From Chloroflexota bacterium (GTDB lineage: Bacteria; Chloroflexota; Anaerolineae; Promineifilales; Promineifilaceae): a stretch of DNA of 49,773 nt. A program made the position numbers and the translations under genes. Below are positions 16,160 to 24,622 of this stretch, one piece after another. Where the stretch lies: positions 1 through 49,773 of the forward strand of contig JAJRVV010000079.1 in the NCBI GenBank assembly GCA_024277135.1, read 5' to 3'. The notes under the pieces were generated by a model, which was not told the DNA's origin, did no database searches, and saw only the letters and a program-made list of their open reading frames with translations. The number at the start of each line of letters is the position of its first letter. Positions within the stretch are counted from its first letter, which is position 1.

Positions 16160-16205
16160 TAATGACTTACATTATCTAACGGCAAGGCTTTATAGAATTC
16201 AACTC

Positions 16206-17639
16206 CTATTCTGTTTTTAGTTTGAACCAGAACTCTGCGCCGCTGCCAGGCGCGCTGATGACGCCGATTTCGCCATCATGCGCTTCGATGATGGAGCGGG
16301 CCACCGCCAACCCCAGGCCGGAGCCGCCGCCGTCCGTCTCGCGGGCGCGCCCTTTATCTACCCGATAGAACCGTTCAAACACATTGCCGATGGCTTCGGC
16401 GGGGATGCCGGGGCCGTTGTCGCGCACGGCCGCGCGGATGCCGTTGTTGTCTGCGATAAGGGTGAGGGTGATACGGCCGTCCGCCGGCGTGTAACGCAGC
16501 GCGTTCGACAACAAATTCACCAACACCTGCTCAATCCGCTGCGGATCAACTTCAACCAGGGGCAGATCGGGGGGCGCTTCCAGATGCAGCGTAATCCGTT
16601 TACTTTCGGCGCTGGGCTGGAAAGCGCGCAGCGCGCGCCGCGACAGCCCGGCCAAATCTGTCATCTCCCTGTCCAGCGGCAGACGACCCGCTTCGGCCAG
16701 CGCCAATTGACGTAAATCTTCCACTAACCGGGTGAGCAGCTCCGTCTTAGCCCGGATCGGCTCCAGCGCTTCGGTCGTCAGCGGAAAAATGCCATCTTCC
16801 AGCGCATCCAGATTGCCCAGGATGACGGTGAGCGGCGTGCGCAGTTCGTGGGAAATGTCGGCCGTCATCTGGCGGCGCAGTTGTTCGCCTCGTTCCAACC
16901 GGGCCGCCATCTGGTTAAACGCTTCGGCCAAATCGCCGATTTCGTCGTTGGGATGGAGGCTGACCCGCTGGCTGAGATCGCCGTGGGCGATGGCTTCGGC
17001 GGCATGGGTGAGTTGGCGCAGCGGCCGGGTGATGCCCCAGGTGATCAACCCGCCCAGAAGCAGCGCCGCCCCGCCGGCAATGAGCATGGAAACGGTGATG
17101 CCTTGTTTGACCTCAGCGATGAATAAATCATTTTGGTTAACTGTATGACCCAGCGCCGTGACCAGAACTGTGCCCACGCGACGGCCGTTCACCATCACCG
17201 CCGCCCCCTTTTCCAAATCGGCCGTATCTACCTGACTACCCACCAGTTCGGCGGCGGAATCGGCGGCGATACGGCCGTCGGCGTCCACCACCAACACCCG
17301 CGCCCCCAACGCCTGCCACACATCCATGCCCCGCATCATCTCGCCCATGTTGCCCTGGCCGCCCATGCCCGGCCCCGGGCCAAAGCGTCCGCTGCTGATG
17401 GGCAGGCTCAAGACAGCCGCCACGCCCTCCCAGGTTTGATTGATGGCGTAATAATCGGCCAAAATGGGCGACAAGAGTTCCGCCTGCCGCTGCCCGGCGC
17501 GGGTGGTGAATAGAGAAAATTCAGCCTGGGCGGCGCGGCTGGCCTGCCAGCTTCCCAAGCCGCCGGCGATGAGGACGACCAGGAGAAAAGCGGCCAAAAA
17601 TTTGGCAAACAAACCAAAGCGGCGATTAGAATTGGTCAT
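16206..17639 (-). CDS. HAMP-domain sensor histidine kinase with Met/Gly-rich sensor
   Basis: A 477-residue membrane kinase. TM1 lies at about residues 9-30, an extracytoplasmic sensor at 31-180, and TM2 near 182-205, followed by HAMP, HisKA with SHELRTPLTVILGN, and an HATPase domain with N box NLLSNALRYTP and G boxes DNGPGIP and GSGLGLAVA. The sensor contains a Met/Gly patch at residues 91-105 (GMGGQGNMGEMMRGM). Such a patch could bind soft metal ions; similar patches occur in the secreted protein encoded upstream. The start overlaps the end of the response regulator by 14 bp, so both are made from one transcript. Confidence 0.93.
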   Translation of the reverse strand: MTNSNRRFGLFAKFLAAFLLVVLIAGGLGSWQASRAAQAEFSLFTTRAGQRQAELLSPILADYYAINQTWEGVAAVLSLPISSGRFGPGPGMGGQGNMGEMMRGMDVWQALGARVLVVDADGRIAADSAAELVGSQVDTADLEKGAAVMVNGRRVGTVLVTALGHTVNQNDLFIAEVKQGITVSMLIAGGAALLLGGLITWGITRPLRQLTHAAEAIAHGDLSQRVSLHPNDEIGDLAEAFNQMAARLERGEQLRRQMTADISHELRTPLTVILGNLDALEDGIFPLTTEALEPIRAKTELLTRLVEDLRQLALAEAGRLPLDREMTDLAGLSRRALRAFQPSAESKRITLHLEAPPDLPLVEVDPQRIEQVLVNLLSNALRYTPADGRITLTLIADNNGIRAAVRDNGPGIPAEAIGNVFERFYRVDKGRARETDGGGSGLGLAVARSIIEAHDGEIGVISAPGSGAEFWFKLKTE

Positions 17640-18339
17640 TGAATTTATACCCTATCCCGAACACGGTCAGGATGTACTCCGGCTGACGCGGATTTTGTTC
17701 GATCTTGGCGCGCAGGTTTTTGATATGACTGTCCATGGTGCGTTCCAGCCCTTCGTAATCAGCGCCTAGTTCGTTTAACAACTGCTCCCGGCTGAAGACG
17801 CGCCCCGGCTGCCGAGCCATCGTTTTGAGCAGGGTGAATTCGGTGGGGGTGATGTCGAGAGAACGGCCGTCTAATGTCACTTTATATCGTTCCGGGTCTA
17901 TTGCCAATTGGCCTGCGCGAATTAATTGACCGCCGCCGACCTCATCCAATGTGCCCCGGCGCAATACCGCCCGCACCCGCGCCACCAACTCGCGCGGGCT
18001 GAACGGCTTGGTCACGTAATCATCTGCGCCCAATTCCAGGCCGATGATGCGATCCATCTCATCCACGCGGGCGGTGAGCATGATGATGGGGGTGGCCCCG
18101 GCTGCGCCGGGCGTCTGGCGGATGGTGCGGGCCACGTCGAGGCCATCGAGCGGGGCGCTGCCAGAAGCGGCCGGCAGATTCAAATCCAGCACAATCAAAT
18201 CGGGACGGTCATGGCGGAAAACGGCCAGAGCTGCCTGCCCGCTGTTGGCCGTTAACACCAAATAGCCAGCCTGCTCCAGATAGCCGCGGGTGATGCGTAT
18301 GATTTCAGGTTCGTCGTCAACTACTAAAATCCTTTTCAT
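17626..18339 (-). CDS. OmpR/PhoB-family response regulator
   Basis: A 237-residue regulator. The receiver at residues 1-120 has the acidic pair in VVDDEPE, the phospho-acceptor Asp in LIVLDLNLP and the switch Lys in YVTKPFSP. The C-terminal winged helix reads ITPTEFTLLKTMARQPGRVFSREQLL, then DSHIKNLRAKIEQNPRQPEYILTVFGIGYKF. The frame is open further upstream through a palindromic repeat, but MKRILVVDDE at 18339 is the natural start. An insertion (LPAASGSAPLDGLD) lengthens the loop after the phospho-acceptor. It is the partner of the overlapping kinase. Confidence 0.95.
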   Translation of the reverse strand: MKRILVVDDEPEIIRITRGYLEQAGYLVLTANSGQAALAVFRHDRPDLIVLDLNLPAASGSAPLDGLDVARTIRQTPGAAGATPIIMLTARVDEMDRIIGLELGADDYVTKPFSPRELVARVRAVLRRGTLDEVGGGQLIRAGQLAIDPERYKVTLDGRSLDITPTEFTLLKTMARQPGRVFSREQLLNELGADYEGLERTMDSHIKNLRAKIEQNPRQPEYILTVFGIGYKFNDQF

Positions 18340-18364
18340 GTGGATATTATGCCAGAAAAAAGCG

Positions 18365-18399
18365 CATTTTCCCGGAAACTCGGAGTTTCCGGGAAAATG
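18365..18399. repeat. Near-perfect 35-bp palindrome
   Basis: Positions 18365-18381 and 18383-18399 are exact 17-bp inverted repeats around one base (core CCCGGAAACTCGGAGTTTCCGGG). It lies between the secreted-protein gene and the response regulator on the minus strand. Its TCCCGGA ends resemble those of the palindrome at 14257. Confidence 0.85.
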
Positions 18400-18427
18400 T
18401 GAAGGATGAAAATGATAGGATGCGGAT

Positions 18428-19108
18428 TTACGCGCCATTGCCTTGTGGGGCAAAGTTGGCCGACCCGCGTTGACCATGGCCCATGCCGCCGCCCATCTGG
18501 CCCCGACCAGCGCCGCCCATGCCGCCCATCATGCGGTTGCCGGAAAGTGGGGTGTGCGGTTGGTTGACCATTTCTGTCGCGCGGCTGCTCATGTTCGCCA
18601 GCATCCAGTCCGCCTGTTCCTGGGTCATACTCCCGTCGGCCACTGCCTGAGCCACCAGGGCTTCATGATCGGCCAGGTGCGCGTCCAGAATGGTCTGCAC
18701 ATCCACGCCGTAGCTGGCGGCCAGATCGGCCAGGCTGACGCCGTTGTTCATTTCGGCCCACACCTCATCTACGCTGATGCCGAGGATGTCGGCGGCGGTG
18801 TCGTACAGGCGGTTCCCCGTCATGTCTTCAGCCATCAAACCCATAAAGCCGCCCATGCCGGCTTGTCCCATACGGCCGTTGAAGCCGTCCTGATTCCACA
18901 TCTGTCCCCGGCCATAGCTGTTAGCTATGCCCGAACCGGGAACCTGCCCGCCCACGTCGCACAAGCCATCGCCATTTTCGTCCACAAAGCCGGGGCCAGG
19001 AACGAATGGCGGGGCGTCGTCTACCTCTTGGGCCAGGATGACGGCCGTGCCCATGGCCAGAATCAGAATCGTTATCACAGAAATTGAAGCTATTTTCCAG
19101 AATTTCAT
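18428..19108 (-). CDS. Secreted Met/Gly-rich protein with an EF-hand-like loop
   Basis: A 226-residue exported protein. It has an N-terminal signal peptide (about residues 1-26, ending VILAQ), an EF-hand-like DENGDGLCD near 43-51, then a Met/Gly-rich stretch (80-93). A helical region (103-175) contains two related halves, LGISVDEVWAEMNNG and YGVDVQTILDAHLADHEALV, resembling DUF2680-type repeats. The tail is rich in Gly, Met and His (GNRMMGGMGGAGRGQMGGG). Met/His-rich tails often bind copper or silver. It lies just upstream of the two-component system on the same strand, and AAGGAG precedes its ATG. Function is unknown; metal binding is an inference. Confidence 0.7.
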   Translation of the reverse strand: MKFWKIASISVITILILAMGTAVILAQEVDDAPPFVPGPGFVDENGDGLCDVGGQVPGSGIANSYGRGQMWNQDGFNGRMGQAGMGGFMGLMAEDMTGNRLYDTAADILGISVDEVWAEMNNGVSLADLAASYGVDVQTILDAHLADHEALVAQAVADGSMTQEQADWMLANMSSRATEMVNQPHTPLSGNRMMGGMGGAGRGQMGGGMGHGQRGSANFAPQGNGA

Positions 19109-19257
19109 CGTTAATCTCCTTTTTGTTATGGGAGCTGTTTTGCAGCCCCCTGGTTATCAGTTATGGGGGAAGATTAACGCAGAGTTGTGGAGAATTTATG
19201 GAACCGGAGTGGAATTGAGGTGGAATTGGCGCGATTTAATGCCGGGGGCGTTGGCGT

Positions 19258-19331
19258 TTATGTTTCCTGGGTCAGCCCTTCCTGAATGGCGTAAGCGGCG
19301 GCCTGGGTGCGGTTTTTGAGGTGCAGTTTGC
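19258..19331 (-). pseudogene. C-terminal fragment of a LuxR/NarL-type response regulator
   Basis: Read on the minus strand, 19331 to 19258 encodes GKLHLKNRTQAAAYAIQEGL and then TQET-stop. This is the classic last helix and tail of a NarL/FixJ-family DNA-binding domain. The frame before it does not continue the domain, so the rest of the gene has been lost. The break at about 19332-19335 coincides with a switch to AT-richer DNA. Confidence 0.75.
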
Positions 19332-19334
19332 CTA

Positions 19335-19698
19335 ACCTGGACAAGCCAGAACCAAAAAGGTTTGCCCTGATTCGTAAATCGAGTATATTGTGATTGTTGA
19401 AGTTGTCATCGTTTTCCTATTATTTGAGCCCCTTGGGGCCACTATTAAACATTTTGATTGAACGAGATGCTTCAACCACAAACAGGGCAATTGGTCTAAT
19501 ATTTGTTTAACCAAATTTAACCTGAAATCAGGAAATCCTCTTTGAGCCTGTTGCCTTTATACTCGACCAATCAGCCGAACAGACAATGTGATTTGCTCGG
19601 CTATTTGTAGTTTTGCGCCTCTTGAAAAATCCTTGTCATGTGTACAAGAATCTCACTGGTAAGGTACTAATTTCTTAGACGGTTCTTATGAAAAATTC
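19335..19698. other. Gene-free, AT-richer stretch
   Basis: No convincing gene is seen. TTGCCCTG (19362-19369) and CAGGGCAA (19483-19490) form an inverted pair about 120 bp apart. Together with the truncated regulator beside it, this looks like the scar of an insertion or deletion. No transposase remnant can be recognised. Confidence 0.4.
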
Positions 19699-19741
19699 TT
19701 GACTTTGAAAGATGACAAACTATGATTGAGACTCAATCTCA
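19699..19741 (+). promoter_or_regulatory. Promoter overlapped by a Fur-family operator
   Basis: TTGACT (19699-19704) and TATGAT (19721-19726) are spaced 16 bp. Over the -10 lies a strong dyad, GATTGAG-A-CTCAATC (19724-19738). It interlocks with TGAGA-N5-TCTCA (19727-19741), a layout typical of Fur/Zur-type boxes. The operon it controls ends with a Fur-family gene, so metal-dependent autorepression is likely. Confidence 0.75.
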
Positions 19742-19769
19742 CTGATATGAAGTATCAATTAGGAGCGTG

Positions 19770-20759
19770 ATGCGGCAAAACCGATGCTGCAAATGTTTGA
19801 TGCTGATCCTGGCTATGGCCGTCTTCCTGATCGGGTGTGCTGACGATGAATCCGCAAATACCGGAGCATCCCAGGACGCGGCTGCGCCCGCCCCCTCCAT
19901 GCTGCTTTGGCCCGACCTGACGCCGCTTGATCTGGATGGCGGTAAACTGCGCGTGGTGGCTACCACCAGCATCATTGGCGATGTGACGGCCAATGTAGGC
20001 GGCGACGCCATCGAGCTGACCACGCTGATGCCGCCGGGGCAAGACCCGCACGGCTATGTCCCGGCGGCGCAGGATTTGACGGCCGTCGCCGACGCCCACG
20101 TCATCATCCTCAACGGCTGGGGGCTGGAAGAAGGGCTGATCGCCACGCTGCAAAACATCGCCGGCGACGCGCCCCTGGTTCCCATTTCCGCTCGCATTCC
20201 GCCGCTCAACGGCGAACGCGGGGTTGATCCGCACACCTGGCTTGACCCGCACAACGTCGTCCAGTGGACAGACAACCTCAAAAGTTTACTGAGCGACCTC
20301 GACCCGGCCAACGCTGATTTGTACGCCGCCAACGCGGATGCGTACCGGGCGGAATTGGCGGATTTGATTGCGTTGTATGATGAACAAATTGGGGCGATTC
20401 CGATGGACGGCCGTCTGCTGGTGACGAATCATAATTCGCTGGGTTATTTAGCCCAGGCGTATCGTTTTGAAGTGATCGCCACCGTCTTGCCTTCTGCCAG
20501 CGCCCTGGCCGAACCTTCCGCCAGCAGCCTGACCGACCTGGTGGCAACCATGACCGAGGCCGGGGTGTGCGCTATCTTCACGGAAACGACGGCAAACGAT
20601 CAGTTGGCGCAAGCGGCGGCGGCGGAGCTTGCTCGCTGTGAATCGGTGGCGGTGACGCCGCTTTATACCGGCGCGCTGGGTTTGCCCGACAGCGGCGCGG
20701 AGACGTACATCAAGATGATGGAATCTAATTTAGCCGCGATCACGGCCGTACTCCCATGA
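19770..20759 (+). CDS. Zinc/manganese ABC transporter substrate-binding lipoprotein
   Basis: A cluster A-I metal-binding lipoprotein of 329 residues. The signal ends in the lipobox FLIGCAD. Metal ligands appear in the family order: His in GQDPHGY, His in GVDPHTWLDPHN, His in LVTNHNSLGYLAQAY, and the acidic ligand in IFTETTANDQ. The loop after the first His is short, without the His-rich stretch common in zinc binders, so manganese cannot be excluded. AGGAG precedes the ATG at 19770 by four bases; an in-frame GTG three bases earlier is too close to it. It is the first gene of the operon with ATPase, permease and Fur-type regulator. Confidence 0.92.
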   Translation: MRQNRCCKCLMLILAMAVFLIGCADDESANTGASQDAAAPAPSMLLWPDLTPLDLDGGKLRVVATTSIIGDVTANVGGDAIELTTLMPPGQDPHGYVPAAQDLTAVADAHVIILNGWGLEEGLIATLQNIAGDAPLVPISARIPPLNGERGVDPHTWLDPHNVVQWTDNLKSLLSDLDPANADLYAANADAYRAELADLIALYDEQIGAIPMDGRLLVTNHNSLGYLAQAYRFEVIATVLPSASALAEPSASSLTDLVATMTEAGVCAIFTETTANDQLAQAAAAELARCESVAVTPLYTGALGLPDSGAETYIKMMESNLAAITAVLP

Positions 20760-20793
20760 AATCCAAAATCGCCAATCTAAAATCCCCAATCCC
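20759..20793. repeat. Period-7 repeat (AAATCCA type)
   Basis: Five heptamers (AAATCCA, AAATCGC, CAATCTA, AAATCCC, CAATCCC) fill the gap between the binding-protein stop and the ATPase ATG exactly. The same family recurs at 37513. Confidence 0.85.
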
Positions 20794-21651
20794 ATGACCG
20801 CTCTTGTATCCAAAATCACGACTCGCGGCGTCAGCCACCAAACGGCCGCGCCCACCCTGGCGTTGCGAGATGTCTCCGTGGCCTACGCCGCCGGAGCCAA
20901 AGCAGTCGCCTCCAGCCGCAGCCAGGCATTCGCCATTGAGAACATCACCTGCCAGGTGGAAGCGGGCGAGCGGGTGGCGGTGGTGGGGCCAAACGGCGCC
21001 GGCAAAAGCACCTTGCTCAAGCTTATCGTGGGCGTTCTCAAGCCCAGCCGGGGAAAGGTGCATGTGTACGGCCGTCGCCCTCACGGCCACATTTGCATCG
21101 CTTACGTCCCCCAGCGCAGCCAGATTGATTGGTCGTTCCCGGTTTCGGTGGCCGACGTGGTGATGATGGGGCGGGTGGGACGCATTGGCCTGTTCCGCTG
21201 GCCCCGCCGCCGAGATTGGCAAGTGGTGCGAGAAAGTCTGGCGCGGGTCCATGCCGAACATTTGGCGCAAAAGCAGATTGGCGAATTGTCTGGCGGGCAG
21301 CAGCAGCGGGTGTTCATCGCCCGGGCGCTGGCGCAGGAAGCGGAATTGCTGCTGATGGATGAGCCGCTGGCCGGGCTGGACACGCCCAGCCAGGAGGTGA
21401 TTTTTGAGATTCTCGATTCGCTGCGTCCGGACGGGGTGACGCTGTTGATGGCCACGCATGATTTGGACCTGGCGGCAGCCCGGTTTGACCGGATTATGTT
21501 GTTGAATCGGAAGCTGGTGGCGTTTGATGTGCCCACGGCCGCGCTCCAGCCCCAAAATCTCCTACAAGCGTATGGCGGCCATGTCCACCGGGTAGGAGAT
21601 GACGAACTGCTGCTGACGGATGGCTGCTGTGATGAAGGAGTGACAAGGTGA
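20794..21651 (+). CDS. Metal ABC transporter ATPase
   Basis: A 285-residue ATPase with Walker A GPNGAGKSTLLKL, Q-loop YVPQRSQIDWSFP, signature LSGGQQQRVFIARAL, Walker B LLLMDEPLAGLD and switch His in MATHDLDLA. The VPQRSQIDWSFPVSVADVVMMGR segment is characteristic of the zinc/manganese (ZnuC/MntB) subfamily. An N-terminal extension of about 25 residues precedes the domain. The ATG directly follows a heptamer repeat and has no good Shine-Dalgarno, so translation may depend on read-through from the previous gene. Confidence 0.94.
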   Translation: MTALVSKITTRGVSHQTAAPTLALRDVSVAYAAGAKAVASSRSQAFAIENITCQVEAGERVAVVGPNGAGKSTLLKLIVGVLKPSRGKVHVYGRRPHGHICIAYVPQRSQIDWSFPVSVADVVMMGRVGRIGLFRWPRRRDWQVVRESLARVHAEHLAQKQIGELSGGQQQRVFIARALAQEAELLLMDEPLAGLDTPSQEVIFEILDSLRPDGVTLLMATHDLDLAAARFDRIMLLNRKLVAFDVPTAALQPQNLLQAYGGHVHRVGDDELLLTDGCCDEGVTR

Positions 21652-21656
21652 CACTG

Positions 21657-21684
21657 TTTCATCTTTCATCCTTCATCCTTCATC
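21657..21684. repeat. Period-7 repeat (TTTCATC/CTTCATC)
   Basis: Four heptamers lie between ATPase and permease genes. They are the reverse complement of the GGATGAA family seen at 23050 and 25590. Confidence 0.85.
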
Positions 21685-21696
21685 CTTTCTTTTGCT

Positions 21697-22530
21697 ATGT
21701 TTGATTGGCTGATTGATCCCCTAAGTTATGGCTTTATTCTGCGAGCGCTGATTGCGGCCGTGGCGGTTGGCATTGTCGGTTCGGTTCTGGGGACGTATGT
21801 GATTTTGCGCGGCATGGCCTTTTTTGGCGACGCGCTGGCGCATACAATTTTGCCCGGCGTGGTGTTGGCCTTCTTGTTTGGCTGGCCGCTGGCGGTGGGG
21901 GCGTTGATCATGGGGGTGGTGACGGCCGTCGGCATTGGCGCCTTAAGCGATCAAGGCGTCATCAAAGAAGATGCGGCCATCGGCGTCATTTTCGCCGGTT
22001 TCTTCGCCCTGGGCGTCCTCATGCTGTCTGCTACCGGCAATTACACCGTTGATCTGGTCCACTTTTTGTTCGGCAATTTGTTGGGCGTTTCGGTCGCCGA
22101 TTTATGGGTGACGATTGGGTTGGGCGCGGCCGTTTTGGTCGTGATTTTTGCTTTCTACAAAGAATTCCTGGTCATTTCCTTCGATCCGGCGCTGGCGACC
22201 ACCCTGCGCCTGCCGGGTCATTTTCTGCGCTATCTGCTGCTCATCCTCATCGCCGTCACCATCGTCGTTTCCCTGCAGGTGGTGGGCATCGCCCTGATGA
22301 TGGCGATGTTGGTGACGCCCGCCGCCGCCGCTTCCCTGCTGACGCGCCGCCTGCCAACGATGATGCTGACGGCGGCGGCGATTGGCGCTTTTGCCGGGGT
22401 GTCCGGGTTGTACGCTTCTTTCTATCTCAATGTCGCTTCCGGCCCGGCCATTGTGTTAGTGGCGACTTTGATTTTTGGATTGGCGTTTTTGTTTGCGCCG
22501 GGCAAAGGGTTGGTTTGGCGGCGAGCCTGA
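21697..22530 (+). CDS. Metal ABC transporter permease
   Basis: A 277-residue integral membrane protein of the ABC-3 family with about eight transmembrane segments. The opening GSVLGTYVILRGMAFFGDALAHTILPGVVLAF is the family signature, including the Asp-Ala-x-x-His motif near the metal path. EFLVISFDPALATTLRLPG is the coupling-helix region that contacts the ATPase, and LQVVGIALMMAMLVTPAAAA is also typical. Partner of the ATPase and lipoprotein just upstream. Confidence 0.95.
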   Translation: MFDWLIDPLSYGFILRALIAAVAVGIVGSVLGTYVILRGMAFFGDALAHTILPGVVLAFLFGWPLAVGALIMGVVTAVGIGALSDQGVIKEDAAIGVIFAGFFALGVLMLSATGNYTVDLVHFLFGNLLGVSVADLWVTIGLGAAVLVVIFAFYKEFLVISFDPALATTLRLPGHFLRYLLLILIAVTIVVSLQVVGIALMMAMLVTPAAAASLLTRRLPTMMLTAAAIGAFAGVSGLYASFYLNVASGPAIVLVATLIFGLAFLFAPGKGLVWRRA

Positions 22531-22539
22531 TGGAGTACG

Positions 22540-22974
22540 ATGATGCGTAACCAGGCGGCTGAATTTGAAACGGCGCTGCAAGGGAATGGTTTTAAGCTGA
22601 CGGCCGCTCGTCAGACGATTTTGCAGGTATTGGCGCAAAGCGGCGGGCACGTCACGGCCGATGAATTGGCGGACAAAGTGCGCGCCGCCTCTCCCGGCGT
22701 GGGCCGGATGACGGTGTACCGCACGTTGGACGTGCTTTGCCGCTTAAATCTGATCCGGCCAGTCTATCAGGGAACCGGCGCGGCCCATTATGTGCTCATG
22801 GCTGACGGCCACCATCATCACCTGGTTTGCTCCGGCTGCGGCGCGGTGATCGAGTTTGATGATTGTGTGTTGACGGAGGTGGAGCGGGCGATAGGCGGCC
22901 GTTACCAGTTCCAGGTGCAAGGACATTTGCTGGAGTTCTTTGGCGTGTGCGCTCAATGCCAGGGGGAGACGTGA
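22540..22974 (+). CDS. Fur-family metalloregulator (Zur-like)
   Basis: A 144-residue repressor. The winged helix (about residues 1-85) includes LTAARQTILQVLAQSGGHVTADELAD and GRMTVYRTLDVLCRLNLI. The dimerisation domain has the regulatory His cluster ADGHHHHLVC, structural-zinc Cys in CSGCG, and a second pair in FGVCAQCQ. Being last in the importer operon points to Zur or a manganese-sensing paralogue rather than iron-sensing Fur, but the metal cannot be decided from sequence. The interlocked dyad over the operon promoter is its likely target. Confidence 0.92.
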   Translation: MMRNQAAEFETALQGNGFKLTAARQTILQVLAQSGGHVTADELADKVRAASPGVGRMTVYRTLDVLCRLNLIRPVYQGTGAAHYVLMADGHHHHLVCSGCGAVIEFDDCVLTEVERAIGGRYQFQVQGHLLEFFGVCAQCQGET

Positions 22975-22997
22975 AGCGGCAAGCGGAAAGCGGAGCG
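22974..22997. repeat. Period-7 repeat (AAGCGGA type)
   Basis: Three heptamers AAGCGGC, AAGCGGA, AAGCGGA directly follow the Fur-family stop codon. Confidence 0.75.
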
Positions 22998-23026
22998 TAT
23001 GTCCTGTCGCTGCACCTGCTTTACGG

Positions 23027-23032
23027 TATAAT
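23027..23032 (+). promoter_or_regulatory. -10 box for the mutase/MeaB operon
   Basis: TATAAT preceded by GG lies about 100 bases before the mutase-subunit ATG. Only a weak -35 (CTGTCG, 17 bp upstream) is visible. The leader it would make contains the heptamer repeats at 23050. Confidence 0.5.
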
Positions 23033-23049
23033 TATCGGGGTAAATTCAA

Positions 23050-23077
23050 GGATGAAGGCGGAGGGATGAAGGATGAA
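23050..23077. repeat. Period-7 repeat (GGATGAA type)
   Basis: Four heptamers, three of them GGATGAA, lie in the leader of the mutase-subunit gene. The same unit recurs at 25590, and in reverse at 21657. Confidence 0.85.
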
Positions 23078-23130
23078 ATCACCTTGTCACCCCTTCACCG
23101 GGTCATTTTTCAGGAAGATTGGAGAAAAGC

Positions 23131-23532
23131 ATGGCAGACTTCAAACCGCGTATTTTATTGGCAAAACCGGGACTGGACGGGCATGACCGGGGCGTGAAAG
23201 TGGTGGCGCGGGCGTTGCGGGACGCCGGCATGGAAGTGATCTACACTGGCTTGCGCCAAACGCCGGAGATGATCGTGGAAGCGGCCCTGCAAGAGGATGT
23301 GGACGCGATTGGCATGAGCATTTTATCCGGCGCGCACATGCCGCTGATGACGCGGATTTTGGAACTGCTCAAAGAAAACGAGATGTTAGATATTCCTGTT
23401 TTTTTAGGCGGTATCATCCCCAATGAGGATGTGACCAAATTGAACGAAATGGGCGTAGCCGGCGTGTTTGGCCCCGGAGCCAGCATGGAAGAGATCAAAG
23501 CGTTTGTATGGGAGCGGGTGGGCCGTGATTGA
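23131..23532 (+). CDS. mcmA2: Methylmalonyl-CoA mutase, B12-binding subunit
   Basis: A 133-residue stand-alone cobalamin-binding domain. The lower-ligand motif DGHDRG is in [18 protein letters not shown] (His18), followed by the SILSGAH and [11 protein letters not shown] loops that wrap the cofactor tail. It pairs with a large catalytic subunit, not in this window, to isomerise methylmalonyl-CoA and succinyl-CoA. A few homologues serve related acyl-CoA mutases. GGAG (23121-23124) places the start at 23131 rather than the upstream TTG. It overlaps meaB by 8 bp, supporting the mutase assignment. Confidence 0.93.
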   Translation: MADFKPRILLAKPGLDGHDRGVKVVARALRDAGMEVIYTGLRQTPEMIVEAALQEDVDAIGMSILSGAHMPLMTRILELLKENEMLDIPVFLGGIIPNEDVTKLNEMGVAGVFGPGASMEEIKAFVWERVGRD

Positions 23533-24523
23533 TTTGTTAGACCGGGTGCGGCAAGGCCATGCCCGCTCCATTGCCCGGGTGATCACTCAGGTGGAAAATG
23601 ACCCCCAGGCGGCGGAAACGGCCGTCACCTATCTCTATCCCTTCACCGGCCGCGCCCACATCATCGGCATCACCGGCGCGCCCGGCTCCGGCAAAAGCAC
23701 GCTGGTCAACGAACTGGCCAAAGTATTTCGCCAACGGGATCAATTAGTGGGTATCATTGCTGTTGACCCCAGCAGCCCCTTCTCCGGCGGCGCGCTGCTG
23801 GGCGATAGGGTACGGATGCGGGATCTGTCCGGCGACAAAGGGATTTTCATCCGCAGCATGGCTTCGCGGGGCACATTAGGCGGGCTTTCCCAGGCCACCG
23901 CCGCTGCTATCAAGGTGCTGGACGCCGGCGGCTTTGACGTGATTTTGGTGGAAACGGTGGGCGCGGGACAGGCGGAGGTGGACATCGCCAGCGCGGCGCA
24001 TACCACTCTGGTCATCGAAGCGCCGGGGATGGGGGATGACATCCAATCCATTAAGGCCGGCATCCTGGAGATCGCCGATGTTTTGGTGGTAAACAAGGCG
24101 GATCGGCCGGGCGCGGCGCGGACGGCGCGCTCGTTGAAGATGATGCTGGAATTGGGCCATAACTTGCGGGTGAATCATCACGGCCGACTCATGCAAGTAT
24201 CCGGCGTCAATGAAGATGAAACTGAAGTCGGTTGGCGGATTCCGGTGAAAGAAACGGTGGCGGTGGCAGGCACAGGCGTTTCCGATTTGGTGGACGCCAT
24301 CATCGCCCACCGGGTTTACCTGCAAGCATCGGGCGAATGGGCGTTTCGGGAAATGGCCCGCAGCCGCCGCGAGGTGGAACAGTTGCTGCACAGCCGGATG
24401 ATGACCCGCTTAGAAATAACTGTGCCCCGGACGAACCATGATAAACTGATTACGGCCGTTGCCGAGCGCAAAACTGACCCGTATACGGCCGTGGCTGAAC
24501 TTTTCGCCCAGCTTACATCCTAA
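23525..24523 (+). CDS. meaB: MeaB-type G-protein chaperone of methylmalonyl-CoA mutase
   Basis: A 332-residue SIMIBI-class GTPase that gates B12 loading and protects the mutase from inactivation. Walker A is GAPGSGKST at residues 51-59, followed by [19 protein letters not shown], the switch region [12 protein letters not shown] and the base-specificity motif NKAD. The C-terminal helical dimerisation arm is present. The chosen GTG start ([12 protein letters not shown]) overlaps the end of the mutase-subunit gene; the open frame extends upstream but without similarity. Its direct linkage to the B12 subunit confirms the pathway. Confidence 0.94.
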   Translation: MIDLLDRVRQGHARSIARVITQVENDPQAAETAVTYLYPFTGRAHIIGITGAPGSGKSTLVNELAKVFRQRDQLVGIIAVDPSSPFSGGALLGDRVRMRDLSGDKGIFIRSMASRGTLGGLSQATAAAIKVLDAGGFDVILVETVGAGQAEVDIASAAHTTLVIEAPGMGDDIQSIKAGILEIADVLVVNKADRPGAARTARSLKMMLELGHNLRVNHHGRLMQVSGVNEDETEVGWRIPVKETVAVAGTGVSDLVDAIIAHRVYLQASGEWAFREMARSRREVEQLLHSRMMTRLEITVPRTNHDKLITAVAERKTDPYTAVAELFAQLTS

Positions 24524-24527
24524 ATAT

Positions 24528-24614
24528 CAGTAACCAGAAGCCAGTAATCAGTTTTCAGTGAGTATTTTCCAGAGGTGGAGCTTGCTGATAACTGTATACT
24601 GATTACTGAAAACT
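24528..24614. repeat. Period-7 repeats (CAGTAAC/CAGTAAT type) with inverted copy
   Basis: Five CAGTxxx heptamers at 24528-24562 are followed by a reversed run (TACTGAT, TACTGAA) at about 24587-24614, giving an imperfect hairpin. It fills the meaB-prs gap. Confidence 0.8.
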
Positions 24615-24622
24615 AGAATTTA

